Source: Marisa cornuarietis (taxonomy: Eukaryota; Mollusca; Gastropoda; Architaenioglossa; Ampullariidae). Taken from it: DNA of 64,000 bases. Position 1 is the first letter of the stretch. Each line of letters begins with the position of its first letter. Both the position numbers and the translations under genes were made by a program. The notes under the pieces were generated by a model that saw only the letters and a program-made list of their open reading frames with translations, had not been told where the DNA came from and ran no database searches. Location of the stretch: contig SMMW01000046.1 of assembly GCA_004794655.1 (NCBI GenBank), positions 8,171,501-8,235,500 on the forward strand, written 5' to 3'. Below are positions 11,976-24,214 of the stretch, piece after piece.

Positions 11976-12675
11976 AGCTCCAAGAAGTGAGAGACTCCAA
12001 AGCATGCACCCAGGAAGCCTCCAGTCAGCTGAAGTCAGGATTTAGCATGAGAATTTATAGGTGTGGTAATGGAGAAGGAGAAGAAAGAATATGTGTTTCA
12101 GGTGCCTCAGCTGTCAGTCAACCCAAATTTATGAACTGGTTTATGTAATGGAATGGATACTGAATGTACATGCACTCCTATACACTAATGTAGTATGTAA
12201 AATGGTTTATATGGTACTAGTGAAAGTACAGCAGACAGTTTGCTTGATAACATTGCCCACTCCTCACTCTGGTGAAAACTGCAACATGTTAACAGTACAC
12301 ATTATGTTTTTCCATACTTTATAGTTTTTATAACAAACATGTTGGCAGTAGAATTATGCCTGCCTGATCACAAATTTTGTGAAAAAACTATTCCTCAACA
12401 GTTGATGGAGATGTAACATTTGCCTGATGATACAATAAGCTTTAGCTTGCTTTATTCTGTACAGACAACTGTACATACTGTACTACGTCTTTTCATGATT
12501 AACATGCAATACAGTATATTTTTGCTGTGTTTATTTGATGTATTCTTGTTTCAAAAGCTTTCTGAGATCCTTTTCTTCTCTTTTCTTTGTGGTAATGCTG
12601 ATTAAAGTCATCTATTAATGTCTTGCACTTTGCTGTGTGTCTGAACTTGAAATAAAGGAATACCATATCCTTGAG
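11976..12675 (+). other. candidate 3' UTR of the 11-kb gene
   Basis: This non-coding stretch follows the TGA at 11973-11975 and contains AATAAA at about 12651, with no competing reading frame. It is consistent with a 0.7-kb 3' UTR if the gene is real. Confidence 0.3.
12651..12656 (+). terminator. candidate poly(A) signal
   Basis: AATAAA in the context TTGAAATAAAGGAATACC, about 680 bases after the candidate stop codon. Confidence 0.3.
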
Positions 12676-14714
12676 GAGTTTCTCTTTGCTCACTGCAGAC
12701 GATCATGAAACTTTGTCAAGACTGAATCCAAAGAAAAACAATCCTAAAAGTGAGTCTCAAAAGACAGTGTCGATGAAAAAAAAAATCCGCTGAACATGGC
12801 TTTTAAAGCTGTTTTGAGGTCTATAAAGTTCTGCACATCTGCACAAGTTCTCCTCAGTTCAGCAAAGATGTAAGAATGTTTTCAGTATCAAGTGTAATGC
12901 ATCAAAATTCTCATGTTTTCCTGTTTGTCTTTTTGATTGTAGACTCTCTGCTTGAGTTTCTGCTCCACCAATGTGATGAATGATGTTCTTTTTTGTTTCT
13001 GTACTGGATCACTTCCTATGTTTTGGATTATTTCAGAATTTGTCAAGAGCAGTGCTAATCATAATGTAAAATTAAATGCTTTGAAACACAGCTAGAAAAA
13101 ATATTTGAGGTGATCATCTCATCAACCAGCCCGATGTCGTCTTGGTTTCTTATTGCCATGTAGAATGTTTGCCCAAGCCTTTTCCTTAATGCTGCTTTTG
13201 AAGCAGGTCCTAGACATTAGAGCTGCATAATGTCCCAACAACATAAGCCAACTTTCAGAGAAATAGTTAAAAGAAATAGTAATTGAAATAGCAACGTTAT
13301 TCATTCCCCTCACGATCTGCAAACATTTATGTGGTACAGTTTTTATGCACACTGAAATGATAAACACAAATAATGAATATTACCATAGCAATTTGCTGTC
13401 AGCAAACCTGCAAGCTTCATGCACCTCAAGGCATACAGTTACAGCAATCAGTTTCTATGTCTAGCAGATTATTGTTTACCCAAAAGAAAACTTGTGTAAA
13501 GGACTGTACCATTTTATATACAACTTCTGCAAAAAAAAAAAAAAAAAAAAATGCCGATTGCTGGATCAAAAACAAAATGTTATATCTGAGATGTGGAGAA
13601 ACAAATACTCAAAAATGTGTGGTTATATATTATAGCAGATTCAAGCTAACTTACTTTGATGCAGGAAGAAATACATGCTCTCTTTCAACCAGGCTGTCTA
13701 TCTGAATCAAGTTCGTATCCTGGAGTTAGAATGGATCAAATTAAAGGACAAAACCCAAAGGATTGTTCAGTAGAAACAGACGTTTATCTTCACCAGTTGT
13801 CAAGAATTGTAAATTCTATACTGCCAAATAACAGGGTTGTTTTGTGAAAAACATCACTCTACAACGAAGTAATCTTGGCCGCCAGTGTTGAATTTGTCCC
13901 CTTGTTTATCAACTCTACGGCTTCGTATTACCCACAAAATTATTATCAGTCTTTTTCTTTCACGGACAGATAATTCAATCTATGGTTTCAATATTTCTTC
14001 ATACTCTCACCATTATATTCATTTTCAATCTTTTCCTGTAAAATCTGGTCGATGTCATATCCATCAGGCATGTTGTTTCTGATCTGAATCTACGCAACCT
14101 GAAGTATTTATTGCCCTGAATCTGCCTGCGGAGGATCAATGGGGCTTCACAACAGATGCACTGTTGGCGCACGGACGTGTCTAAAATACAAGTTTGTGGT
14201 TGGCGCGCGCTGCAAGTGTTAAGCCTTCTCTCTATAAATCTCTGCGAAAACATAAAAGATAGGCCGGCTAGGTGTATTGTTTAGACAGCGCTTGTGCACT
14301 ATCAAGTGAGGCCAATCACACACAGTCGGCTTCCTTTCAACAGTCGAGGAATCAACTTTAAAGCAGTGCTGGCAGATGACTTATCTTAGGGTATGGCCAA
14401 GTGACAGACATCAGTCACTCTGCCCATATACGGACCGCCTTGCGTACCACCGCAACAGTCAGCGTTTTTCACAACTTTGACAATTTGATCAGACTTCAGT
14501 TCAGGCATCATGTAATCACATGCACGCATGCATTCTACCTAGTCCTCCCAGCACAAGTACACTAAGGACACGCGATCCCCCGTTTGCCGGTTATTTTTGT
14601 GCGCGAAGTCTGTAAGGCCCTCGTAGATTGAATGCTTGAAGCCCGCGACACTGTAAGTTTTATTCACTGCCATCCTAGGGTTTCCAGATGTGCACGCGAA
14701 AAGAAGGGCTTGTT

Positions 14715-14716
<2 letters not shown>
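12676..14716. other. no gene recognised
   Basis: AT-rich sequence with a poly(A) run at 13530. No exon or repeat was identified with confidence. Confidence 0.5.
13530..13550. repeat. poly(A) run
   Basis: About 21 adenines in a row; possibly the tail of an old retrotransposed copy, but nothing recognisable precedes it. Confidence 0.8.

Positions 14717-14752
<36 letters not shown>
14717..14752. repeat. (TG)n microsatellite
   Basis: About 17 TG units next to SINE copy C. Confidence 0.95.
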
Positions 14753-14753
<1 letters not shown>

Positions 14754-14767
14754 CAGGAGAGAGGATA

Positions 14768-14956
14768 GATTGGTATTTTACGCCGACCCAGCGACTAAGG
14801 CTATATCACGGAAAGCAGCCAGCCCTGTAAACAGATGCCACATGCAGAGAAAGAACCGCGTTCCCGAGACGAGAGCTGAACCCAGGACAGCCAATCCTCA
14901 TTGTACGTGGTTGGTGACAGTTTACGTTAACTGCTGCGCCACCGGACCGCTTGTGT
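14768..14956 (-). repeat. tRNA-derived SINE copy C (best head)
   Basis: On the minus strand the element starts GGTCCGGTGGCGCAGCAGTT, which resembles a tRNA A-box head (TGGCGCAGNNGTTAA). It has a B-box-like GGGTTCAGCTCTC about 70 bases on. The body matches copies A, B and D. It lies directly beside a (TG)n run at 14717-14752. Confidence 0.8.
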
Positions 14957-15042
14957 GTGAACGAGACAACGAGTTGCCCAGCGTTTAGAGTCAGGGTAAA
15001 TCGTTGCCCTAGGGGGAATTTAAGGAACTCAAGGACAAGCGT

Positions 15043-15195
15043 CTTGTTTCCGAAGTTATAAAGCTGTGTTCAGACCTAAGTGTTGTTTTACCCCTGAGCT
15101 GTAATTATAAAGCGGTGACAAAGGTGCCCTAAGGTAAAGAAACATGAAGTAGTGTCTAATGGGTTTGGACACCGCTTTATAACTTCGGAAACAAG
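15043..15195. mobile_element. short element with perfect 22-bp inverted repeats
   Basis: CTTGTTTCCGAAGTTATAAA at 15043 is repeated as its exact reverse complement ending at 15195, 22 bases each. Between them is the block AAAGCGGTGACAAAGGTGCC, which recurs near 62645 and, inverted, near 35577. This suggests a small DNA element or a fragment of a larger dispersed repeat. Confidence 0.55.
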
Positions 15196-15345
15196 ATGCT
15201 GGTCCTTCAGTTTCCCATTTTGCTCGGGGGAAGCAACTTCGTTTCACTTCATAACTACGGCCCAACGAGACTTATGCAGCGCACTGATCCCGTTTAACAG
15301 TTCAAGGCTGAGTAGAATATTTCAGCTTGTTCTTGGCGTTCGGTG

Positions 15346-17159
15346 ATGAGGGACGGTAAATACACAGAAAGGTGGTTGAATACCGAGTTCTGCCACATCA
15401 AAGGTGGTGTGAGTGAAGGACAGATGGCCTTAAAGAAAAGAAACACATTATCTCAAACTACACATATTTTTCTCCCCCGACACTCCCGTCCTCAACTATG
15501 CATGTCTGAACGCAGTAATTTTAATGAACGCATCCGTCACATTTTAACCCGAATGACATAATCTTTAATTTGGTGTTAAGGACATTAATAATTACGCTAC
15601 GTATTATACATGATGCTCTAGTAAACAATATTAAGATTCAACAATCTCAAATACAGTGTTGTCATTGATGCCACGCGAACAAAATCCGTTATAAGCATTA
15701 GCCACAATCTTCTCTCCGCATTTTTCTGTGTCCATCTGTAACTGTGCGTGCTAGCGTTCGCTAAAGTGTGTCAATAACCTGATATGCGAAAGAGGACTGT
15801 CAGCACCACTGTGCGTGATGGGTCGGCATAAAAGTTCCTGATATCTAGATGTTGCTAAGCTTCTAGCCGGTGCTCAAAACCAATGGCAATGTTTTGCACC
15901 CAGTTCTGATGCCCCGACACTCGTCTCTTCATCATCTGGCACTGACCCCGACAAAAGAACGGTAGCTCTTGCTTTAACTTTCAAATTGCAGTTCCCTTGC
16001 TCCTTAGGGCCCCATTGCATGTGACCGCAGCTTTCTGACTGTAAAGCGGTGCAGTCTGATTCATCCGTAATGAACATACCCTATCATAAATAACCCATAA
16101 TCTACAACCCTAAAAGAAAACGGTGGAAGGGAGGGTGTGCACCTCGATCGGTTAACAGGTCTGACCGAGGAACATTTAGGCTACATAGTTACACGGAGAG
16201 ATTATATAAGCTGCTGGCTGTGAAGGGACAGATGCTGCACAAAGCACGAACTTGTAGTCCCATCCTGATTCAACATGTCCAAAAGTGTGCGCATGTGCAA
16301 TGACCGATCTGCTCAAAGTCGATCGAATGTTACAAGTAAACACATACACGCTCTTTCGACTGAAATTGCTTTATAAAACCTCTACCGGAAACAACTTTTA
16401 ATTGAGAGCTCTGTCAGTTCTCAGTGTTAAGCAGATTTTCCATTGCGCATGGGCACACCAACATCGGACCGCCCGTGAGGCACGTGGCGTACCGCGACCG
16501 ATAGCGAGGAGGCAGTCACTGTTCACAGAATCACAGGTCTCACCAATTTTGTTCGTGTATACAAAACCTATCTTTTTCGGATATATTATTCCATCCTGCA
16601 TCTACTTCTAATGTTTGGATATGTTTACAAACTGTTTCTTATCAGATGCTGATCTTTCACTTTTGCTGTTCATCATTCATTTTCCTCTCTCTTCACTTTT
16701 TTGTTCTTTATTGGGGACTAAGTAATGCTACACGCGCGGCAAACACACTAGCATAGTAAATATAGTGCCGTGCTATTCAATCCATCATCATCATACAGGT
16801 TTATATGTCCTTTAGTTTCCGAGGATTACAATCATGTCTCCAGCGGCGCGCGGGCACACACACACACACACACGCTAGTAGTGAACCTCCTTACCTCCAT
16901 ATTTTCATCCTTTCTCTTTTTAACTTTAAAGTGCAGCATCACATCTTCATCGTCATCAGAAAATGCAAAGAAACGTTTTAACTTCCTGGCTTGTTTTTAT
17001 TTGATAGGAAAAGACTTGTGCCAAGGAGGATTTAGCGCTATGAGAGAAGTGCGAGAAGCAATCCGGAGTACCCGAGAAACACTCCAAATGGTCAGTCCTG
17101 CCATGGGACTCAAAAGATGTCATATTTTAAGTGCGTGCCCTGAGGCGAGCTCTGAACCC
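15346..17159. other. no gene recognised
   Basis: A TATATAAG string at about 16203 and a short CA run at 16857-16873 are the only notable items. Confidence 0.5.
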
Positions 17160-17262
17160 ATGATAGTAGGGATGATGATGATGATGATGATGATGATGTC
17201 GATTTATATTGCGCAGGTATCCATTCAAAAGAATGCTCATTGCGCAGCAAAAACAGAAGAGA
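17160..17262. repeat. dispersed repeat with GAT-run start (TATATTGCGC type)
   Basis: A (GAT)n run at 17170-17198 leads into TCGATTTATATTGCGCAG. The layout of a trinucleotide run, then TTTATA..GCGC, then a conserved tail is shared with 19866, 37496, 48446 and 50033, and is common in invertebrate genomes. Confidence 0.5.
17170..17198. repeat. (GAT)n microsatellite
   Basis: About nine GAT units leading into a dispersed repeat. Confidence 0.95.
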
Positions 17263-19173
17263 ACAAAAAAATAAAACAAACGGAAAGTAAAAGAAAAAAG
17301 AAAAAAAAGAATACAAACAGAAATGGTGCTAGGTTGTTTAAGTCTGTCTAATATTGTTACAGGCTCAAATCTGATATTAAACGCTCCGCCTCTTGTAGTA
17401 GGCAATCATAATGTGACACTGAGTAGCCCGCGGGAGATATTTACTGACTTTGAACAAACAGTAAGGGCTGCTCTCTTTTTGTCTCGTTTGATGTTCTGTC
17501 GCCCGACTTTTATGAGAGTTTGGGGTTATGCCTACCACTGGACGTTTGGAAGTAATGCCTCCTTCCATCTCCGTGGCTTCAGTTTCCGTTGACCGGGGAG
17601 ACATCGGTGTCGACGCGGATGCGCAGGTTTTGACCTTTGTGGATATGTGGCACGCGCTCGTGTGTGTGTGTGATGTGATTTATTCTGCTATATAAAGATT
17701 ACTAAATCTGTGGGATGTACTGTTTTTTCACGGGTGTGGTGGCTGCCTGCTTTGTGTAGGTATGAGGACTACAAATTGGTTACACGAATAGTTTTCTTCT
17801 TTCGGCTTGAAGGAAACTAAAACTACACTGAGTAAATTTATAATAAGAACTCAGTACCTTTATGGAGTACAGATCTGAACCATTTAATTCTAACATCTTA
17901 AACTGTAAAAATTACCATCCGTAGTCAATTCATTCCACACGACTGTATCATAATAAAGGACATCTAAGTGATCTAACTCGCTACCCTTTCAGGAAATGCA
18001 CTATGCAAGTGCTCATAATCATTATCACCATCGTTATTCCATCTCCTGAACCAACTTGTGACTGAGTAATGTCTCAGATGTTTTAAAACCCTGCAATCGA
18101 CCACGGGCAGCTCAGCCTAGAAAATTTACTCATAAACTACAACCTTCACGTCTGCACTAAGTCGCATAATTTAACATCAATGTGGAGAAAATGTAATGAG
18201 GAATTGTCACGAAGAAAAACATACAAGACGATTCAAATGTAACTTTTAAAAAAGTGGTAAATGTCAGATATTGCCATAAAGCCATATGTTTGTTGGCACA
18301 GCATGGTAAGATACAGGCGGATAGTGATGATAAAAGATCTCTGCGAATTAGTGCATAGGTGTAAGGTGGGTGTACATTTACAATCAACAAAACTGTCAAT
18401 TAGCATCAAAGCAAATTACTGTTTGGTTATCGCCATTTTGTCGAGAACAGTTGAAGCAGTGTACAATTAAAATTGCATTAAATCATCGTTTAGAACCGCA
18501 TCACTGAAAAGAAAGAATGCTGAACTTGCCTAGTTTGTTTTACAAATAGCAGAATGTAAAGTGTGGACAATCAGCTGAGATTCTTTGCTAGCCAAAATAC
18601 CTCACTTACCCAGCCACGTAATCAATGTGTTGTCTAATGATATTTATTATGAATACAAGTTCTAACCATAGTTGCACAGCAGAGACAAGAGATGCGCTCG
18701 ACAAGAAGTCATGTTTGTCTAAGGTGCACCCACGTGGCACCATGTGACGTCCCTTGACGGGGCGAGAGGCGGGGCTACTAGCAGTCAATAGTAGAGGACA
18801 CAAATTACCTACACCGCAGTAGCTATGCCCTTATGAAACTGAGTGTGATGACGTTTGTATTGCGCAGCACGTGATCTCGCCTGGCCAATGGTGCTTTTAT
18901 GTCGGTTTGCTTTAGGGCTGATAATACAAAGTCACCTGCTCCTGTCAAAGAGAAATGTGTAGACACTGTCCCAGACTCCCAGTATATAAGAAAATAAATG
19001 TAATGTTGGGTGGTGTTTTACCTCCTGAAGGATTTGTTATCGACGAACGTGCGACGACACCATTATACAGACACGGAGTTTTTTATATGTAACTCCATGA
19101 TACAGGCGTATCGGGTACGATCACATTGAACAGAGGAAAGTGGAACCGAGCTGACTGAGCAGAGGGAGGGGAT
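17263..19173. other. no gene recognised
   Basis: Apart from the weak promoter-like cluster at 18.8-19.0 kb nothing stands out. Confidence 0.45.
18768..18990 (+). promoter_or_regulatory. promoter-like cluster (GC box, CACGTG, CCAAT, TATATAAG)
   Basis: GGCGGGGC (18768), CACGTG near 18869, CCAAT (18885) and TATATAAG (18983) occur within about 220 bp. No first exon is recognised downstream, so this may be chance. Confidence 0.15.
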
Positions 19174-19296
19174 ATTGGTGTTCTACGCCAAGCTGGCAAA
19201 TCAGGCTATTTCACGGTAAAGCAGCCAGCCCTGAAAACAAATATCACACCCAGAAAAAGAACAGCATGCCCGAGACGAGATCTGAACCCAGGACAG
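19174..19296 (-). repeat. tRNA-derived SINE copy D, interrupted by a MITE
   Basis: The body matches copies A-C (CAGCCAGCCCTG, GAGACGAGATCTGAACCCAG) and stops abruptly at GGACAG, where a short inverted-repeat element has inserted. The tRNA-like head beyond the insertion is not clearly recognisable. Confidence 0.7.
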
Positions 19297-19438
19297 CAGT
19301 GGCGTAGGAAGATGCTTGGCTTTAGGGGGGCAAGCTCCATGCTGACAATGAACGACGTTCACATTCTTGCCTTCCCAGCATTTTATTTGGGGGGGGGGCA
19401 GCTGCCCCCTTGCCCCCCCCCCCGGTTCCTACGCCACT
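19297..19438. mobile_element. hAT-like MITE nested in SINE copy D
   Basis: A ~142-bp element has terminal inverted repeats CAGTGGCGTAGGAA and TTCCTACGCCACT and a G/C-run interior (a G stretch facing GCTGCCCCCTTGCCCCC). It is bounded by GGACAG on both sides (19291-19296 and 19439-19444). CAGTGGCG ends are common among hAT-like MITEs, although their usual duplication is 8 bp, so the class is tentative. Confidence 0.7.
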
Positions 19439-19865
19439 GGACAGACTGAACAGAGTGGACTTGGGTCACGGAGTTGTGTGCCATTAATAAACTAAAGGAT
19501 ATGGATATTTTATATATTTTTGAATCCGTTAAAATTAGGCGCTGATCTTGTAATGTCACGTGACTAAATTTGATGCACCGCCCAGTTTTGCTGCTGTACA
19601 CTCAACGAAAAGAGAGTCGACTGCTGGCGTCTCAGTCAAATTTGTTCCGGATTCTCACTTTATACTATACTATCAAGCGAGTGTATTACTGCTCAGTTTA
19701 GCTTGTGGTGCAATCCGGAAGTAGATGAAACAAAAATCACTGTTTTATTTCCGGTCTCCTTCATTGTTGATTTTACTGTTTTAACGACTGTTAATAATGA
19801 CATTAACAGCATTCGTAATTAAAATTCCAACTATTAAATTTGTTTTTAAAAAACTTAAATGGAAG

Positions 19866-19938
19866 TAATAATAATAATGTTGATTAATATAACGCTTATC
19901 CCTGCCATCAAAGGCAGGCTCAAAGTGTTTACAAAAAC
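19866..19938. repeat. dispersed repeat, AATAAT-start copy
   Basis: AATAATAATAATGTTGATTAATATAACGCT leads into CAGGCTCAAAGTGTTTACA, a layout shared with the other four copies in the window. Confidence 0.45.
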
Positions 19939-21574
19939 CAAAAGACAAAAATAAAAATAATGGGAGCTGGACTCAAAAACAAAGAGCTCATTGCATGCCC
20001 ACTTAGTGTAGCCACTCATTTTCATAAAAAGGTGAATGCAAATACAAAAATGACATAACTAAATAGTTAATTTAATTTGTGACTATCTTTGTTTGATTAG
20101 CTTAACAAATTTTCATTTTAAGCATTTGTTTTATTACTTAATTTCATGAGAAAAGGTAGTCTTGTTTCAAGGCTACAGGGTCAGTGAACATTTAAGTGGC
20201 TCACTATGTCTAAAGAATGGAATATGGAAGGTTGAACCCAATCACCTGTCCTGCCGCCATTACCCTACATAATATAGTCAGGGCCCATTTCTGCTGCTTG
20301 GTGGGCAGATTTTCTGCCATAGGCCTTGAACAAAAGAAATTCTATTTCACAGTCAAGCCTGTAGACACCAGTCTGCATGTCCCTGCATGCATGAATTTAG
20401 CACATGTATTACAATTTAATAATTCACACCCACAAATCATTTTGCTATAGAAATGAGACAAGATGTTGGGACAGCAAATTACTCTTACTGTTTTCTCTTT
20501 TTTAATGACTGAAAATATCTGATGCAATGTTTCCGTTATTCTCTTGTAGCAAGAGAAAAAAAGAATGTTTGAAATAAGACCATCTAGACAGATATGTAAG
20601 AATATGAATGGTGAAACCAAAACTGAGATAAAAAAAAAAGCTGGTGTCCACCTGACTGCTATGAATCGTAGATTCACATTATGATAGAATATTGAACTTG
20701 AGGATACTCTTCCTCACCTGTGAAACATCTGGTCTTAGATTTAGAAAGATGCTACTTGGGAAAACAGGACTGATTTAAGACCTTTTTTTTGTCATGGTCA
20801 GCAGATATCTACTGTGTGTGCAAGGGTCTCAGATTAACATGACTACCAGCAATGAATAAGCAGCAAACTGGCTTGCATTTTGCATGAAAGAAAACCTTTA
20901 ACTTTTTAATGAAAAAGGTATTAATCCATCACCCATTTAAAACAAACAATAATGTGCACTTAAACAGCAAAATAAACAGTCAAGCATGCCTCTTTACATC
21001 TGCATTAAAGTAAAACTATAATCTGCCTTTCCACTGCTCCACCCTTCACTACTATTTAAATCATTAACTACCCACACTGAAGATCCAATTGGTTTAAATG
21101 TGCAGGCGTACAATGGTGAGAGGCCTTTGGAAGACACAATTAGGAGTATGCAACAGAAATGTAAATTATAAGGGAAATGTAATAAAGCATTCTGTAACTG
21201 GCTAAATGCATTACAGAGCTATGAGGTCAACGGTCTACTTTTCACTTACACAATGCCGACATTGTGTAGGGGGTGAAAAAATTAGGTGCAACAATGTGTT
21301 TGCATAAATATGGTAAAATGCAATTAGCATGATGGTATTTTTTTAAAAATATCTTTTTTATGAAGCAAAAACGAAAGTGTTTGTGTGATCACAGACATGT
21401 ACCGCAACATGAAAATAAAAGTAGCTGACATAAATAGGTCATAGTTTTCTCCACTTAATTTAATGACGCAATTTTATTATAAGAAAGAAAGAAGGCAGGT
21501 AAGAAAATGATAAGAGAGTAGGCAGACAGGAAAAGTGAAAGTGAATGAGAAGCGACTGTGTGGATTCTGCGTGA
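19939..21574. other. no gene recognised; AT-rich
   Basis: No reading frame above about 110 codons and no repeat that I could identify. Confidence 0.5.
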
Positions 21575-21725
21575 AACTTACCTGGTGTGTGCTATATTTT
21601 TAATCAATATACCATGCCACACCTGAAAACAAGCGCCACACCACATACAGTGAATGAACAGACTGTGAGCAGAACCAATCAGGATTTCTGATCCACACTA
21701 GACTGGTGACAGGTGGTTAAAGGAC
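21575..21725 (-). repeat. diverged SINE copy, same family
   Basis: The stretch keeps the order of the SINE blocks in degraded form: an ACCTGAAAACAAGCGCCACA block, then CAGTGAATGAACAG and GTGACAGGTGGTTAA. Similarity is by eye only. Confidence 0.45.
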
Positions 21726-21929
21726 ATGTCGGGTCTACATTTTTTTTTCCTCAGTAAATCTCAGTGCAAGATAATACTTCTCCAAATCTGGGTGGATATA
21801 CCAGTTCTTAAGATACATGACAATAGACATCACCACACACATAAAGACCTCACATTTGTAAAGACCCAACTGGTTCAAGATCACCCAACTGGCTGAGGCT
21901 TTCACAGTGTAAACATATCAACATACAAT

Positions 21930-22145
21930 CCTAATGTCTTGCTGTTGATCTCTTTCTGTGCATGGTGATGTTTGTAGATGTACATATTGAGGACAAAAGA
22001 GGCCGTGGGTCATATGTCTGTCTGCACTTGTCAATTCACCCAAATTTAGAGAAACAATATCCTGCATTGAGTTTTCCCTGACAATTGGGGGAAAAAAATT
22101 CTGTACCTCACTAGTCCTTTAACAACTGCACCATCGGTACTGAGA
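21930..22145 (-). repeat. second SINE-like family, copy 2
   Basis: It matches the 2236 copy at CTCTTTCTGTGCATGGTGA and at the later ATTCACCCAAATTTAGAGAA region. On the minus strand the head reads GTACCGATGGTGCAGTTGTT, close to a tRNA A box. An inner 34-bp block recurs at about 23201-23236. Confidence 0.45.
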
Positions 22146-23511
22146 AAGACTGCAGGAGAGGTTTCAAACATAGTGCCCTAGAGAATAAGAAAGAGTAATT
22201 ACAAAAACATGAAAGATACAGAGATAAGAAGGATGAAAAATATAAGACAAAACTGACAAAATGTTCAGACTGAAAAACATTTCAAAACTGATTAATTTGT
22301 ACAGGAAACGGATTAAACAAAAAAAAAAAACAAAAGAAAATGAATAAATGAATAAGGAGGTGGAGATGTGGTAAGAAAAAGAGAGAAACCAAACAGAATA
22401 AGATATACATAATGTTTGTCGCAAGCAGCTAAAGAACAAAGGAAGAGGGCAATCTTTCATTAAAGTATGATAAAAACTGCAATAATTTTAAAACTGGTAG
22501 CACTGCAGTAATTCAAGCATGAAATAAAAGTAATAATACAATAAAAGCATTGTCTTTGAAATACTTTTACTGTCTTCTAACCTTAATTTGGTTCTTATTT
22601 TGCAAGCTTCAACATTAATCATAGTTACGAAGGTTTTGTGACTCAAAAAGCTGTTTAGGAGACGGGAGTATCTACAACCAATGCAAATAATGTTCTGCCC
22701 TCTCACCCAGTAACCAGAATATTGCATACAATGTGGAATGTGACCCCCTCCCCACCTGCATCGCGTCGCGCTCTCTCTCTCTGTTGTCACTGCTGCCATT
22801 TACACTTTAGCAATACCACTTGTTTGCCAGGCAAAATCAAAGGTCATATGAGAAGAAAACAAAGAAGTCACCAGCAGTTTTCTTTATGTGACGAAAGAAT
22901 CTTTACAATAAGCAACGCTTAAAAGATGTGTCACTTTACTGTCTTAAGAAGTAGGCCTACATCTACAACACAAACACCTGTTTGCTCTGGCACACCCATT
23001 TTCATGTGGTGTGTCGTTTGATCGTTTCGGTATCTCACCTGTTAACCTGAAAACTATATGATCAATTTTTTTTCTGCGCCAGACGAAAATGCAAATCTGA
23101 CCTATGCGTGCACGCATTTATCATCGTTGAACTCATGCACGGAGGAAAAGTCACACTTTATGCCCCCCCTCCACTCTGCCCCAACCTTTCTCCCTCACGG
23201 CCGTGGGTCGTGTGTCTGTCTGCACTTGTCAAGACGATGAGTGAGATGCTGACATCTAAATCAATACCGACTGTCTTGCGCACTTTAGCCCGTAAAGCGC
23301 GCACTGCAAATTTTAAGTGCTCTACGGAGAAAATGCAACAAAATACGCAAACGCGCGAGTATGCGAAAAAGTAAAAATCTGTGCAAAAGTTTGAAGGAAG
23401 CCCGAAAAAGGCACAATAAACAGAGCGACAAGTCGCAGCCGTCAAGGCGACGGATCGTTGGCCGCGCACTCGCCCCGGCCAGCAGCGCAACAGAAAAGTG
23501 GAGGGACTTAC

Positions 23512-23581
23512 CGTCTTTCAGTTCCAAAGTGACCGTGCCAGGCTCCTTGCTGCCCGTGTTTGATGAGCAGCTAGGCTCCAT
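23512..23581 (-). CDS. candidate first coding exon of an unidentified gene
   Basis: On the minus strand an ATG in good context (AAAATGG) opens MEPSCSSNTGSKEPGTVTL and continues ELKD to a consensus donor GACG|GTAAGT. The surrounding sequence is richer in CpG than its neighbours. Later exons would lie at lower coordinates; none was recognised between 12.7 and 23.5 kb. I do not know the family. Confidence 0.35.
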
Positions 23582-24214
23582 TTTAGGAAAGTTCTTTTGG
23601 TAGACTTTCAATTTTTGCAGGATTTAGCGCAGTGCCAAGGTTTTCCTTCCCAAGATGCACATTCATCTGCCGGAAGCTTACAATTGGTTACTAAATTTAG
23701 AAGGCGCACGTGTCTCTGTTTTGATTTCCAGGATGTTTGCAGCAACAGCAACAGAAATTATAAACTGTGACTGACAGTCAATGCATGTATGGCAGATAGG
23801 TCTCTACTTTCGTGGTTTGTGAATTCTTCATCAGATCCATATTTCCCAGCTTGTAAATATGATATTCTAGGGGGATGATATACGTCGGTTTTCTCGCCGT
23901 TTTCATGCGCAGTTGGGAACTGCTGAATGGTGTAGACTTCGAACATGACATAAAGAGAGTATGGAAAACATACCGTTTATTATACATGTTTATGATCGTC
24001 AGTAATAATTCGTAATAAGAGCGAACTTTTCTCTATCATGTCCCTCAATAAACTTGTCATATGTTAGAAAGTTGGTTGGTTGATTTTTCATCTTTTGTTC
24101 TAGACCTCATGTTATAATAATATAATTCTGTTTGGTTTGCACTATCTTGGAAAGGCATGATGAAGAAGAGAGAGGAAACATATGGTTCCTTTAGGTATAC
24201 CTGTTAGAGGAAAG

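Noticed and set aside
16770..17351. 193-codon plus-strand reading frame
   Set aside because: It runs through CA and GAT microsatellites and a lysine-rich A run; the translation is mostly simple-repeat peptide.
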